Source: Serilophus lunatus
Lineage: Eukaryota; Chordata; Aves; Passeriformes; Eurylaimidae
Direction of reading: 5' to 3'
Length of the DNA: 64,000 nt
NCBI GenBank assembly: GCA_013399895.1
Contig: VXBA01004877.1
Span: 182,675-246,674 of the forward strand
Positions 52,050 to 64,000 of this stretch are shown one piece after another (the first letter of the stretch is position 1; each line of letters opens with the position of its first letter). The notes under the pieces are model-generated. The model saw only the letters and a list, made by a program, of their open reading frames with translations, was not told the origin of the DNA and did no database searches. The translations under genes were made by a program, and so were the position numbers.

Positions 52050-52563
52050 CTTTGCAATACCTGGAGTGCTGTATCCAGCTGGGGATCCCCAGCACAGGAA
52101 GGATATTAACCTGTTGGAGCGAATCTAGAGGAGGGCAACAAGATGACTAGAGGGGTGCAGCACTTCCTCTATGAGGAAACGTTGAGGGGATTGGGTTGCT
52201 CAGCCTAGAGAAGAGAAGGCCTCGAGATGACATAGTTGCAGCCCATCAGTATCTGAAAGGAGACTAAAGGAAAGATGGAGAGAGACTTTTTACAAGAGCT
52301 TGTAGTGACGGGACAAGGATGAATTCAAACTGAAAGAGGGTAGGTTTAGCTTAACTATTTGGAGAAAACTCTTTTCTGTGAAGGTGGTGAGGCACTGGAA
52401 CAGCTTGCCCTGAGAAACTGTAGGTACTTCTTCTCTGGAAGTGCTCAGGCCAGGCTGAGTGGAGCTTTGAGAGATCTAGTGAAAGATGTCCCTGCCCTTG
52501 TCAGGGGGATTGGAAACTAAATTGTCTTTAAGGTCCCTTTCAACCCAAGACATTCTATGATAC
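52050..52563 (+). mobile_element. CR1 LINE 3' part
   Basis: This is a 5'-truncated CR1 beginning near ACCTGGAGTGCTGTATCCAG. It continues through GACCTGTTGGAGCG-like and GAAGAGAAGGCCTCGAGATG blocks and GGCACTGGAACAGCTTGCCC. It ends with AAGGTCCCTTTCAACCCAAG and ACATTCTATGATA. It belongs to a different subfamily from the copies at 1-957 and 25680, whose ends read GGTCTTTTCCAACC. Confidence 0.92.
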
Positions 52564-54095
52564 GATTATTTTGTGAAGCTTGAGTTATTAATGCCTGGTT
52601 CATTATTATCAACAAAGTTTACCAAATTGCAGGCATATTATTAGAAATTCTCTGCCATGACTCATGTAAAATGGAGATCAAAACCATTTGTAGTGAAAAA
52701 TATCCTAGAAGATATTTCAAAAGAATAAATAAACTTCTGTTGTGGTATAAACAGTCTTTTTTATATAGTATTTTTTTGTCTCAACAATAAATCTATCATA
52801 GCAAAAATAGTTCTTATGGAGATGTGGGTGTATAATGAAATAGGGAGATTTATCACATAGGCATGCATTTTTCTACTCCGCTTGGTTCTGCCTTTGGCTC
52901 AAAGTTAGTTTGCTCATCTCCTGGCTCTTCTGGAAATGTTAAGACTAGGCAGGTGTTCTTTTACACTTCGTTAAAAAGCAAGTTTCCATTTTCTGGCTTT
53001 AAAAGGTTACTTTCCGTAGAGTGAAAGTTGAGTAACTCCTAGCTTAGTTTAACAAGAGTTTCAGGGCAATTGGAGGTTTGTAATGACCCTCAGCAGCAAC
53101 GTTGTTCAGCATGGGGAAGGTGAAGGCTTGCAGGCAATGAACAATATATTCACAGCACAGTTAAAGAATCTTTAGTTGTCTCTGCTGGATTCAGTTCTAG
53201 ATCTGGCAGCACCATCATCATGAAATGCATAGCTGAGGTTAATGTTTCCCTGCATTTATGTAATTTAGAGATTTACTAAAAAATAAAGCGCCAATTTTCA
53301 AAAACTGGTATTTAAATGGGAGGTCACTACTAAGATTTGTGATGATTTATCAGAGATAAGCTTTAGAGTAGGAAAATCTCAGTCATCTATTCAGTAATAC
53401 TGAGTAATCTGTTCAGTAATAAAGCCCATTGTGCCTCTTTTTTGTCTGCCTGTTCTTTTTCTATCAGTGTGAGTCTAAGATGGAGTTGACTTTTACACCA
53501 TCTTGCTGGAGCAATTGAGAGACAATTTGTTAGAATAGCTGAGTGTTCCACCTCCCATCAAGGCTGAATTGAATTATGAGTGCCCAGGGCAAAGTTGTTA
53601 CTAAGATACTGGTAGATTTATCATGACAAGTGATTCATATTAGAGCATTTGAGCAATCACTCTCAGAGGAAGAAAGGAAATATTAACCCTGTTTTATACT
53701 TGAAGAAACTGAATTGTGTGATATGATTCTTATGCTAGTGAGAAAAACTTGAATCATTTCAGTTCCAGCTAGTATGTTCTGGTCTATAGCTGATGAGCAA
53801 CATCTACTGAAGACAATGCTATTTTTGGTCCACCTCTACATTGCAGAGAAGGTGTGATCTTTGTTGCAAAACGTTAGAAGGTATTGTGGTGTTACCTGAA
53901 ATTCCATCCATTTCACCTAAGAGAACAAAGTTAGAAAAAACTTTACATATTGACACTTTCAAAGATGATCATGTGAGAAAAGCAGTTGAAACTAGAAAAG
54001 GAGAAAAATTAAGAATGCAGTATTTGTAATAGCTATGAAACTGTCAGAAAGACTATGAGAGCACAGGGCAAATTCCTTAGTTTGCTTTCCACTTT

Positions 54096-54115
54096 TGTAC
54101 ATTTATAAATGTACA
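54096..54115. repeat. 20-bp perfect palindrome
   Basis: TGTACATTTATAAATGTACA is its own reverse complement. It lies at the presumed left edge of the probable LTR that follows. Confidence 0.85.
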
Positions 54116-54770
54116 CAATTATCGTTCAATAAGACGGCCGCTGCCAAAAAGGCCGGAAAAGAACCTTCTAACTCTCCTTTTTGAATTGCAGAAAGAAAGC
54201 ATTCCTTTATTCATGGCAGAAATCCATTCCAAATTGCACACCCTAAATTATGTGGGTTTTACAGATTTATACTATTCCCTAATTATAATATTTAGTCATT
54301 GCATCATACTTTCCAGACTATTCCAGACATGCCTCTGGAATTAAGGTTGTGATCTTCGAACAACCTCTGAAGTACAGTTTCATCCTCTTCCTTGAGCTGG
54401 CCCCCCTCCTTTGGTTCCCTTCTTCTGTCATGAAATCAGACTCCTGAAATGGTTTCAAGGTTTCTGGACCAGCTCGTTAGCTATGTTTTCCTTCTCCATC
54501 TTCTTTATCAAAGTCTGTCTCAAGGTAGGAGAGGCCTTCTTCATTATTGCACTTCTGTCTGTTAAGAACTTCTAACAAAGAATAATAAACACCTCGGGAA
54601 CTGCACAGAAACTGCTTAAAAGAAATTTTCAAAATTTTCCTTATGGCTACATGGCAATGTCATAATGATTGTTGAGATGTTTTGAATTGCCCCTGGGTTC
54701 TCTACTGCTTATTCTGATTGGTGATGTAACACCATCACTAGTGTAGTTTAATTTCCAATAACAGGCTACA
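54110..54770 (-). mobile_element. Probable endogenous retrovirus LTR, reverse (boundaries approximate)
   Basis: Read on the - strand, the segment has a CCAAT motif (CACCAATCAGAA, near 54715), a TATA box AGTATAAAT (54273 to 54265) and an AATAAA signal about 55 bases further (54211 to 54206). These are followed by a C/G-rich U5-like stretch with the inverted words GGCCGCTGCC and AAAAAGGCCGG. This order and spacing is that of a retroviral LTR with a short R region. The left end is placed at TG (54110) and the right end near CTACA (54770), but I could not find a matching target duplication, so both ends are uncertain. No retroviral coding sequence was seen beside it. Confidence 0.5.
54265..54273 (-). 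promoter_or_regulatory. TATA box of the probable LTR
   Basis: ATTTATACT on the + strand is AGTATAAAT on the - strand, about 55 bases before the AATAAA signal. Confidence 0.45.
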
Positions 54771-55289
54771 AAGGTTTAAATGAAAAGGATTTCTAGTGTT
54801 GTGCAGGATTAGTAACTTCTGTTTCTTGAAAGGTAGAAATTTTTTTGTGTATACCTTTTATAGTCAATACATCTTCTTACTGTACATTTAGTAAATCAAC
54901 ATTGGTCAAATTAAGGTAGAGAAAATTAATGCAACAGTTACATAACATCCAGGCTAGCTGGCCTAGCTTTAATGATGTAAATGCAGAAAACAGGACTACT
55001 GCAGAACTGAAAAGCCCATTCATGGGCTTATTGAACTACATCCTTACACAAATTACTGTTATTTTCATATATGAAAGAGTTGGAAACCTTTTCATTTCCA
55101 GCCCAATTATGTTCAAAATTAGTTTAAACCTGTTTATCTTTGAGCCAAACTTGCTCTTTATTTAACAGCTCTTCTCTTTCTGTTTCTCTCCTCTCCCCCA
55201 TGTATTTATATTATTTCGTTTCAGCCTTCACCCTGCTAGATTAAACCAACATAATCTATTCCAATACCATTCTCCCTTCACTCACCATT

Positions 55290-55900
55290 TTTAGAGTCCT
55301 TCTTTCCACGTTCTCATTTAAGTCCCTGTATCTTGCATGTGAGTGCCCAGAATTGTAGGTATTACTCCAGTTTGTGTAACTAGCAGTGCCTTATATCACA
55401 CCTTTAATTTGCTAGAAATTTCTCACTGTTTATGTTTTAGGATTACTGTTGCTTTTATAAGGACTTCTGTCACAATGATGGCTCTGCATACAAGTTGTCT
55501 TTTTTTCTGCTCTTTCTTCTATAACTGGTGAGTCTAAGACTAGAGCAGAAATCCCTTTTATTACTCAAAATCTTTTCAGTATCACTATTTAGTGTCATAC
55601 CATTCTGATTTTCCAGGTCTCAAAGTGCTTTCTAATATGATACTCTGATCTTCTCTTAGGATGCCATCAGCAATGCCACCAGTTTTGGGCTCCAGGAAAT
55701 TTTTTGGAGGTACTCTTGGATTTTTGTGTCAAAGTCATTATCAAAAATCTGGAGTCTGAGACTGATTTTGAGAAATTCTAGCAGTACTGCTGTTAGCTTG
55801 ATACTTCCCCTTTCCTTTTTGTCATTTCCATATGTGGCCAGCACCTTACCCACCACAATGATTCTTGTCTCAAGTCCTATTTTGTCCAGATGAATTACTG
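55290..55900 (-). mobile_element. Ancient CR1/L3-like LINE fragment, reverse
   Basis: In reverse complement this resembles an old amniote CR1/L3 3' region. On + it shows GAGTGCCCAGAATTGTAGGT then ATTACTCCAG (the 'cases complicated by' region of these elements), later ATGCCATCAGCAATGCCACC, TGTGTCAAAGTCATTATCAA and TAGCTTGATACTTCCCCTTT. Divergence is high and the alignment is from memory, so extent and subfamily are approximate. The middle part corresponds to the same region of the element as the younger fragment at 25100-25213. Confidence 0.5.
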
Positions 55901-58900
55901 ATTTCTGTCTGGCACACATAGTTATATGAAAATATTTTTCTTAAGTCAAATGCAGGAGAACTAATCTGTCTGCTGTGCAGATAAAGCTCAACACATTTCA
56001 CACATGAGAAACAATAGTTATTTTGTCAAAGATTAAATGAATCAGACTTGATCTCTTCTTGCTAAGTCTCTGCAGTATTTATTCCAGTCTCTGTTCACCT
56101 CAATATGTTCTTGCTTTCTTTCAAGGTTTTTTCTGAAGTTGTGCCTGCTATTGACATCAGCCCTGGTAATCACCAGTTTCACTTTTCCCTCCTCTCTTTG
56201 TTAAGTATAAGCCTTGTGTTTACTTTTGCCATACTTGCAAGGCCACATGTGGGACAGAGCAGATGAACTTCACGAGATGGAGAAGAAAAGGGCACTGAAT
56301 GGTGAAGGAAGTGACCTGATTTAAGAGAGGACATGTTTAATATAAAGGAGATTCTTTTGCAGATTTTATAATAGTAAATTTAGCACATCATTGGGGTACC
56401 TTCATGTGGGTATCTGTGAAAACTTGAGCTTGAGACCTAAAGCCTTTAGGGTACGATGGAACTGTGGCATGTTTAAACATCAGGCTTGGAAACTGAACTC
56501 TCAGCATGACAGGAGCAAGGTCCGCTGCTGCTCATTCTCTGGGCCCAGAGGGTGCCAGACCAGGCATTACAGCAAGATTATGGCAAAAAAACATGGCATC
56601 ACGGGGGTGGCTTTGTGTCCCCAACCATGTGTCTGCATTGCTCCTCCTGGGAGGTGGCAGAAATCCCTCCTCTGCTCAAGCAGCAAGCCATCTGGTTTGG
56701 GCCTGTGGTGGAGCATAGCAAGGGGATACAGCTTCAGCTGGGATGTCACTTGTGTGTCAAAAACCACTGATGGCTAGAACATACATTTTAAAAACCTTGA
56801 CTATGCTGATTTTACTTTCAAAGAAATTTCCCTCAAGTCTTTCAGGCATGAGAAGAAAAAAGGTCTGTAGGTTTTAGCTTCCTGTTAAAGCTACTAGGGT
56901 AAAGTGGAAACTTTTGCATCGCATTATCTGAGGAGGTGTTGACCTCTGGAACACAAATAGGTAACATAAGGAGAAGCCAGTTCAGTATATTTTTTAATTG
57001 TTTCCATTTTAAGCTGCAACTCATCTGCTTCACTGTGACAGTGGGAGTGGGGTTGGTGCTAATGCTACATTTGGGCAGCGAAAGAAAAAACCTGTAAAAA
57101 AAGAGAATCGATGTGCTCTAACCCATGACCCATGACAGCTAGATACACACAGACCTAAGGAGGTGTTTGGCTGCAAGTGTTCTCCAGCAGTAGCATAAAT
57201 ATTTGCAAAGACCCGGTTTTAGTTCTTCACGCTCAGCAACTTGTAACTTGGACAGATAGTTTCCATTTTTAGTTCAGCCAGTCCTCTGAGCTGCCAAGAG
57301 TAATGCACTTTCTAAGTTTGTGCCAGTTTGGGCTCAAGAGATATTTCTAGATATTGAACCAAGTTGGAATCCAGTTTAAAAACAATCCAAATACAATCCC
57401 TAAACTAAAACTGCAGAGGTGTAGACTTCAGTTCAGTTCAGACTCTTTGTAATTCCTTGCTGGGAAAAAGTTCTGTCTGCTGAATTTTAATCTAACATAG
57501 AAAAAGTTTCTCCTACTTTTCATCAGTTTAAATGGGAAGGAGTTGACATTTATTTTTCTCATAAAGTCAGTGCTTCTTTTGCCTTAGTAGTTTTGAAACC
57601 AACATATCTAACCTGTCTTATTGGCAATGGAGAAATTTAGCTATTTCTTCAAAACCATTTGAAATCTCAGTTGTTTCTTGATGGTTGGTTTGGAAATGTT
57701 ATTTCTGTAACTTGTCACAGTAGACTGGGAAACACTTTCCTTTTCCAGATGTATTACTCCACAGTTTTTAAATAGATGCTAATAATCTGTACATACAGAT
57801 GTCACAGTTGGTCAGATTCAGTCAAGAGAAAATTGAAAAATTCTTTCTTAGGGCATGATGGTACTTTTTTTCATCTGGATTTATATTGTTTAGCTTGTGT
57901 TATGAACCAGTTTATTTTAATAAAAGCAAGGCTAGTACACTTGCCTCATATGCAGTGTCTCTTGAGACATGACTGGGATAATGCTTTGTAAAAAACCAGC
58001 CAAGCAATAATCCTAAATTTTGAGAACTAATTTTAAATTGAAATGCAGAAGCAAAGAGAGACGACTTTCATTTTTTTTCTGTCTGAAATTGCTAAGTGTC
58101 TGCAATGGGAGTAATAGGAGAGAATTTCTGAGAAGGTTACCTTAGATCCTTTTTCAAATGCAGCCATAGTCCAACACAGAAATTTCAACTGTACGGTTTT
58201 GCCTATTTTTTTATTTTATTTTGGTTCTGATAAATCATTATTTTCCTCTTTGTATGTCCCTATTCTGCAATCCTCATGCATCTAGGCATATTTCTGGAAA
58301 GAGTGTTACTATACTAGGGAAAATAAGACCCTCGAGAAAAAATTAAGCAATTACTCATGGTCAGACTGAATAAAGTGATTGAAAAGATATAAATGTCTTC
58401 AGTTACCTCAAGGCATGCTGTAAAAATTAATTATTCAATTCATACAGTCAACAAGGACAAAACAAATAATGGATTTACAATACAAAAGAGAAAACATATA
58501 TCAAATAACAATGACAACAACAAAGCTAGAGACTAGATAAGTAATGGAACAAGCTGACAGGGAATACTGTGTGTTTATTAACACCAGAGGCATTATACTT
58601 TAGACCAAATTTCCTCCTTATTGTCCTCATTCTGATATTTTGGAAAGATGTGACCTCAGCAAGTTTGAATGGGCTGTCTGGGCCTCTTCCCTCTCCCACT
58701 CTCCTGTGTATTCACTTCATTTATACTCAAGGGCTTTTTATCTCCCAGCATCCTGCAGGCTTTTTATCTCCCTGCATCATGAGAAGAAAACCTGTACTAC
58801 TTCACTTATCCTGAACAAGGTCATTCTCTAAGCATATGGAGGATATAGAGCAGGAATTAATTTTAAAATGTTTGCACTCTCTAATATACCTTTAAGCAAG

Positions 58901-61900
58901 GGACCTGTTTTCTAGACAAAAATACAATATTTTAATATGCTATTTTTTTTACAGACTGAAATGCTGGTTTAATGTTTCAGCCTATAAAAAAGAGCATTGA
59001 CAAAGTAGGGCCATATTAAAGCCTAATTAAACATTTCTAAAACATAACTTTTGATGACAGTAGTTCTACCTATCCAAAACTATGCTATGTCAGCTTTAGG
59101 ATCATACAGCTGAGTTCATATTGGCATATGAAGTAAAAAACTCCACCAGAGTAGCTTATGAGATGAATGTGCAACTTGGAAATACATTGCTTAAATAACT
59201 TCTCTTGTAAAGCCTGTGGCCTGATTAACTTGATTTTCTGCTTGCCTTTCAAGAGGTTAAGTTTGACATCTGAAGAATTAGTGTTAACTACTGTTCTTCT
59301 AGAGATTGATTAGTGTTCACAAAGCCATTTGAACATGCTCGGCTTTGAACACAGTGTGCTACAGTGATGATCTTGGATAAATACACTGACAAGCTCTGAG
59401 GTTCGATGTTTCCTGAGCAGCTTGCACCCTGCCACATCACTGTTTTCATTTTTTTGTGAGTAGCAATTAGTCAGTTTGGTCTGTGCTAAAAGAGTATGCT
59501 TCAGCAGTTGTATTTTTGTTCTGTCAGTCTGACTTTGGGACTCTAGCCCAGATAGTTAAAAACATAATTTACAGATTAAGACAGTTTGTAAGGGGAGAAA
59601 ATAATTTAAGTGATTGTGGTTAGACAACTAAGGTGCCATTTTCACAGTGAGTTAATGACCTTCACCTCAGCAAGTCCACCAGGGTTCCAAGAGCACTTGT
59701 ATTCACAAGGAGTGGGAAGATTTGCATTTCCCCACAGATCACTCTGTTGTCGCTGCCGTGCATAGCACTCCTGGTTGCCTGTGGCAGATCAGGAGTGGAA
59801 TAGCAAGTGGGTTGTAGACATGCTACGGGGTGTTCCCAGCCTGAGGTGTGTTGCACAGGGTTTTGTCCGTCCAGGGTTGTATCCGTTGGCCAGTTTCTTC
59901 TTGCTCATATTTTACTTTCGCAAAGTGGGGCAAAAAGATGTTATTTGGCAATTTAGTGCATGTATCTATAAATATGCATGTTTTAAAGGAGTTACACTGT
60001 TTGTAGAGATGCAGAAGGGGAGGGAGGAGAGATGTTGCTGAGTTGGGTTGTCCTGTGTGGAGCTGTATTAGTGGTAGTACTGCACGTATTTTCAAAGAAG
60101 TCAAGGCAAGCTAGTAGGTGTCCACATCTTGGTTCTTGAGCAAGCAATGTAGTTTCGGCATAGCTCAGAACCAAAACTGATGTGAAAGATGAGGTGCCAT
60201 TTGCTCTTAAGATATGTGATACAATGAACTCCCTCACCCTAATCATAGAGAATTTACTTTTTTTTATCATTTCCCCTGGTGTCTCAGTCAGTTACCTTGT
60301 TTGGCATTTTGAGTGTATCTGGGATTGATTCTAAGCAAGTGATTGCATTTAGACTGCTTTTGATCTGTTTCCTGTGATGGCAGAGGAGCTGTATGAGTTT
60401 ATCTCACTTTCTAGGTAACTGAACCTTTTCCCTCACAGCTTTTACACTTTGGAAATTGGCTTGATTGATTAGGCAGAGGTATCAGGCAGCCAGCCTGTCT
60501 CATGGCCCACCATTGGGGCACTGAATGTAGCCTACCAGCCTGTCAGAAAAGTGCAGCAAAGGAGGCATCTCAGGTACAGACGCCTGTGATGGTGATTACA
60601 GTGTTACAATTACAGTTATGGTTTGTGCCAGGTCTGCGTGGGTAGTTCAGTTGTACCCTTTTGTTCTAATAGAGGAATGCCTTGCTACCAGCAAAAAGAT
60701 TATTTTTCTCCCTGACTTGACTATTGATTTGTTGGCTTCTCCATCTGCTCTTTTTCTTTTTTTTCTCGCAGTTGTCCTGATGTTGCACACTTGTAAGATC
60801 AAATATTCCAAATATGTTCTTTCCAAAGACCACATAGTGTCTTTTTGATTTTATTGAGGAGGTCCGTTTGAGGGAACGGGGAATGGGAGCTGCTTAGGTA
60901 GCGAGGGGGGAACCTAAAAAAATTCGTAGACTTCCCAGATTACTGTTTGCTGTGTTTTCCTTCAGGTTTTCATGGGCTCCTTTAAAATTTGCTTACAGAT
61001 GGAGCCTTAGCCAACCTACTTAAAGGAGAATTAATTTTCAGTGAGAGTGCCTCTCTTGTGAACCGAAACAGTGTGGTCTGTATTTCAAATGGTAACCAGC
61101 GTGTATTCTTGATGAAGTATCTCACAGAAGGTCTTTGGAGAGGCAAGAGTTATAACCTGTAATGCAGTCTGTAAGTTCCTAATAAAGAAAATGAGTAATT
61201 AGAGGTAAGTATGTGCTTTCTAGTAAAAATCCCTTCAGTAGGAGAAGGAATAAACTGGTCCTCTCTAGAACAGTCAGAGTAAGAAGTGAAAAGTCAGCAA
61301 TCCTGCCATAAAAGGCAGATTTTCAGTGTACTGCACTGGGAGGGGACATCAAGGAGATGCTCATAAAGATAGAGCAAGTGTCCACTTCTTCTGCACCCAA
61401 AATCTTCTGACCCCAGCCCTCAGAATTCCATGTCTGAGGTGCTGCAATAGTTGTTAGAAAATGCATCAGAATATAACATTTAGCAATAAAATTTGTCAAA
61501 AGATATTGTATGGCTAAAAAGGTGGTTACACAGTGTGACTGCCTTTATCCTGTTCTTTATAAATGCTGCATATCTCCTTCCCTCTTTGTTACTGCCCTTC
61601 TTCCTAGTATACAGCTGTAGTTTCTCTGAGGGCTTAGGACAAAATGGGTGCAAGAGGTAAAGGAACAGAATATCAACATGTAATAGATGTGATAAGGTGC
61701 TTCCCTTGATAGGTCTGAGCTTAGCTGGCCCCCTGTCAGTGCCGCTATCTATATCTGTTAGACTTCAAGTAGACAATATGTCAAAAATGCTTTTTTATAT
61801 AGTAGTTTGGTTGGGGTTTTTTAGGCTTTCATGTAACCATTATTGTCTTGTGTACTTTGCAAGATGTCAGGAGCCTGACAGAGCACCATTGTTATTTGTA

Positions 61901-62054
61901 AGAAGGTTTTCCACAGTATGTTTATTTGTTAAACAACCTTCTGCAGAATTTGCTTTATATGTGTACTTTTCTCTTATTCTATATGTTTACTGGAAGTGAA
62001 CATAAAGACTTCATAGTCTCTAAGCAAATTTATTACATTAATCAATTGGCATTC

Positions 62055-62100
62055 TGATGATCATAAAGGTCTTTTCCAACCTAGATGACTCTGCTATTCA
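62055..62100 (+). mobile_element. CR1 LINE terminal fragment (about 45 bases)
   Basis: TGATGATCATAAAGGTCTTT, then TCCAACCTAGATGACTCTGC and TATTC, is the terminal part of a CR1 3' UTR in the ELMO1 orientation. Only the last few dozen bases are present, typical of extreme 5' truncation. Confidence 0.8.
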
Positions 62101-64000
62101 GGGATACTGTAAATATGTTAGAGCAAAACTGCAGATCTGTGCTCACAGATCTGTGTCTTTTTTTTTCCCAAAGGACTTTTTTTTGTTATGATGAATACAA
62201 GCCCTTATTTTTTCATACTATTTCCACTCTCGAGGAGTTTTCTCCTAGAAGTGCACAATTAATTCAAATTAAATGCTCCCTCACTTCTGAAAATTATACT
62301 TCAATTTATCCATCAGATTTTATAACTACAATTTCTTGTTGTTATTGATCACTGCTTTTTTTAATGGAGGAATGAAGAGAGATGCATAGTACTTTCCTGT
62401 TGCCCAACAATGTGCTGTGACAGACTGTAGGGGCAGTTCGGATTTATTTGTAGCTGGCACCTGTTTTGTCACAAATAAAAATAGGCTGCTTTTGAAAGAG
62501 ATGGGGAACCCTTACAGCACAATGCTGACTCTATAATCTTTCTGATTTCCTTGTTGCATGTATGTCAAAAGGCATATAAAAGCTTTTTTAGTAATTCTCC
62601 ACTTTGCACTTTGGCTTTCTGTTTGCATTTCCAAACCACAGTGTTCAGTCTTCAGGTCTGTTCTAACCAGGAGAGGTGCAGTGAAGTCTCTGTATTTACA
62701 AAGAGTTGCAAAAGGAGTTATCTTTACAAAGTCAACCTGCTTGTGTAGACGCCACTGGCTTCATTGGTTTCTTTCAGTTCACCATCAGCTCTGGATTGGC
62801 AGGGTGAGTGGCTCTTCAGCTGTCTCCTTATTGCCACCTCTGAACTGCTGGATCAGTTGGTAGTGATGTGTGGGGCACTTTACTGAATTGTGCTGCAATA
62901 GTCAGAGTTCTTCTTCCACCAATTTTATTTGGGTAAATTACTGAAGAGCTTGGGGCTGCATATGCATCCTAGTCCTGAAGCTTTATGGAATTCTTGTTTT
63001 TCATTGCATAGTAAAATTTATTCTCAGCCTTAAGAAAGGTTTCAGACTCTAGGAAGGCTGTGTGTGCTTTTTTCCCAGTTTCCCTCTATAGCTCTTTTAT
63101 AAGTGTCATAGATTCAGAGACATGGTGCCTTATGTTCTTACGAAGAGTTTGACTGGGTATTTTTTGCTGCATATTTAGCAATTCCTTATAGTTTATTTTC
63201 TAACTAAATATGTGATCAGGTAAGGTAAGATGTTGAAGGTCTCATGTAGCCCTGCGTTGCTAGGTAATTTTAGTGGCTTTTGTTCTAATACCAGTTGTTA
63301 GAGTGTTCTAAAGAGAACTTTTCCCCAGGAAAGAAAATTACATGGTTGGCAGCAATATTACTATTTCATTACTGCACTTCCATTGCTAGTGACCTTCCTT
63401 GCCATAAATTACACTGTTTCCCTATCATGTGCCAGAAAGTTTGCCAAAGGTTCAAATTAGTGCTGGCAGACTATAGAGATTAGCAGTATAGATAGCTTGG
63501 CAATCACTGTATTTCTGCAGTATTAAGTATGCTTTTTCTTATATATTCTATGCGTTACTGAGAGAACTTTTTGATTGTGTATAAAAAAATGGTCATGGCA
63601 GTAGTTATTTTTACTGTGTTGCGTTTTCAGGGAGAAGCAGAAATTATAGTTCTTCTCTTGAGAACTAGGGAGAATTAGTTGTTCTTTGATTCTTCTGTTA
63701 TTGGCAAATAATAATCCCAGAGGTAGCCATAACGATCCAAGGTCCATATTGCACCCTTCATTTGTACATCTTGCTGCATTCTGAAAATGCAGTCGATCTC
63801 TCCACCCATCTTGCCTCTGATCAAATATTATTATCTCCATTCTGTGAAATTGGGAAAACAACCAAGGGAATAAATGACTCACTCAGAATTAAGCAGCAGC
63901 TCAGTAAGAGAAAGCACAGATCTATCTGAAAATTGGATCACATGGCTCCCAGGTACCTTCAGACAGGAAGATGTTTTTGAATCACTCTTTCCCTGGGACT

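Larger units (their letters stand above)
29659..64000 (+). other. ELMO1: 5' part of a large ELMO1 intron (over 34 kb)
   Basis: The intron starts with the consensus donor gtaagt and is phase 1. The next coding exon was not seen before the window ends. Identified contents are two copies of an unclassified repeat (31388-31654, 38796-39116), (TTAA)5 (33673-33692), T28 (33994-34021), CR1 pieces (35958-36137, 51972-52025, 52050-52563, 62055-62100), an ERVL-like LTR with an N gap (48850-50246), a probable second LTR (about 54110-54770) and an old CR1/L3-like piece (about 55290-55900). The stretches 29660-31380, 31660-35950, 36140-38790, 39120-48840, 50260-51970, 52565-54100, 55900-62050 and 62100-64000 are otherwise AT-rich sequence without features I can name. 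Confidence 0.85.

Noticed and set aside
1..64000. CRISPR arrays, operons, tRNA or rRNA genes, bacterial mobile elements
   Set aside because: No direct-repeat arrays, no tRNA cloverleaf or rRNA-like sequence was noticed, and the window is plainly vertebrate intron.

Overview
This is an intronic stretch of a vertebrate nuclear genome, almost certainly avian. The repeats are dominated by CR1 LINEs with the bird/reptile-type 3' end, plus endogenous-retrovirus LTRs whose termini look like the avian ERVL type. There are no Alu, L1 or B elements. Coding density is very low, introns are long and AT-rich, and splice sites follow the GT-AG rule. The species cannot be named from the sequence; a songbird is possible from the LTR style, but that is a guess.

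Only two protein-coding segments are convincing. Both are internal exons of ELMO1 (engulfment and cell motility protein 1) on the + strand: 18347-18451 (35 codons) and 29550-29658 (36 codons plus one base). They are consecutive, their phases join, and together they encode about residues 363-433 of the protein, inside the ELMO domain. The window is therefore mid-gene: 1-18346 is the end of the upstream intron, 18452-29549 is a complete 11.1 kb intron, and 29659-64000 is at least 34.3 kb of the next intron. The downstream exon was not found. ELMO1 pairs with DOCK1/2/5 to form the bipartite Rac exchange factor used in phagocytosis of apoptotic cells and in cell migration.

Everything else I could identify is repeat or simple sequence. 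Left to right: an internally deleted CR1 (1-957), a candidate CTCF site (7253-7267), a (GGAT)n microsatellite (16453-16543), a reverse CR1 fragment (25020-25213) and a forward CR1 (25680-26107) inside the complete intron, and a reverse CR1 tail (29123-29375) just before the second exon. The large intron holds two copies of one unrecognised repeat (about 31388-31654 and 38796-39116), a CR1 tail (35958-36137), a reverse ERVL-like LTR with a 5-bp target duplication and an assembly gap inside it (48850-50246), two adjacent CR1 pieces (51972-52563), a second probable reverse LTR (about 54110-54770), an ancient reverse CR1/L3-like piece (about 55290-55900) and a CR1 terminal fragment (62055-62100).

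I found no new biological system. The items most worth checking are the unclassified repeat pair, the CpG-rich LTR that could be mistaken for an ELMO1 promoter, the second LTR with a 20-bp palindrome at its edge, and one or two unusually long open stretches that may mark conserved non-coding sequence.
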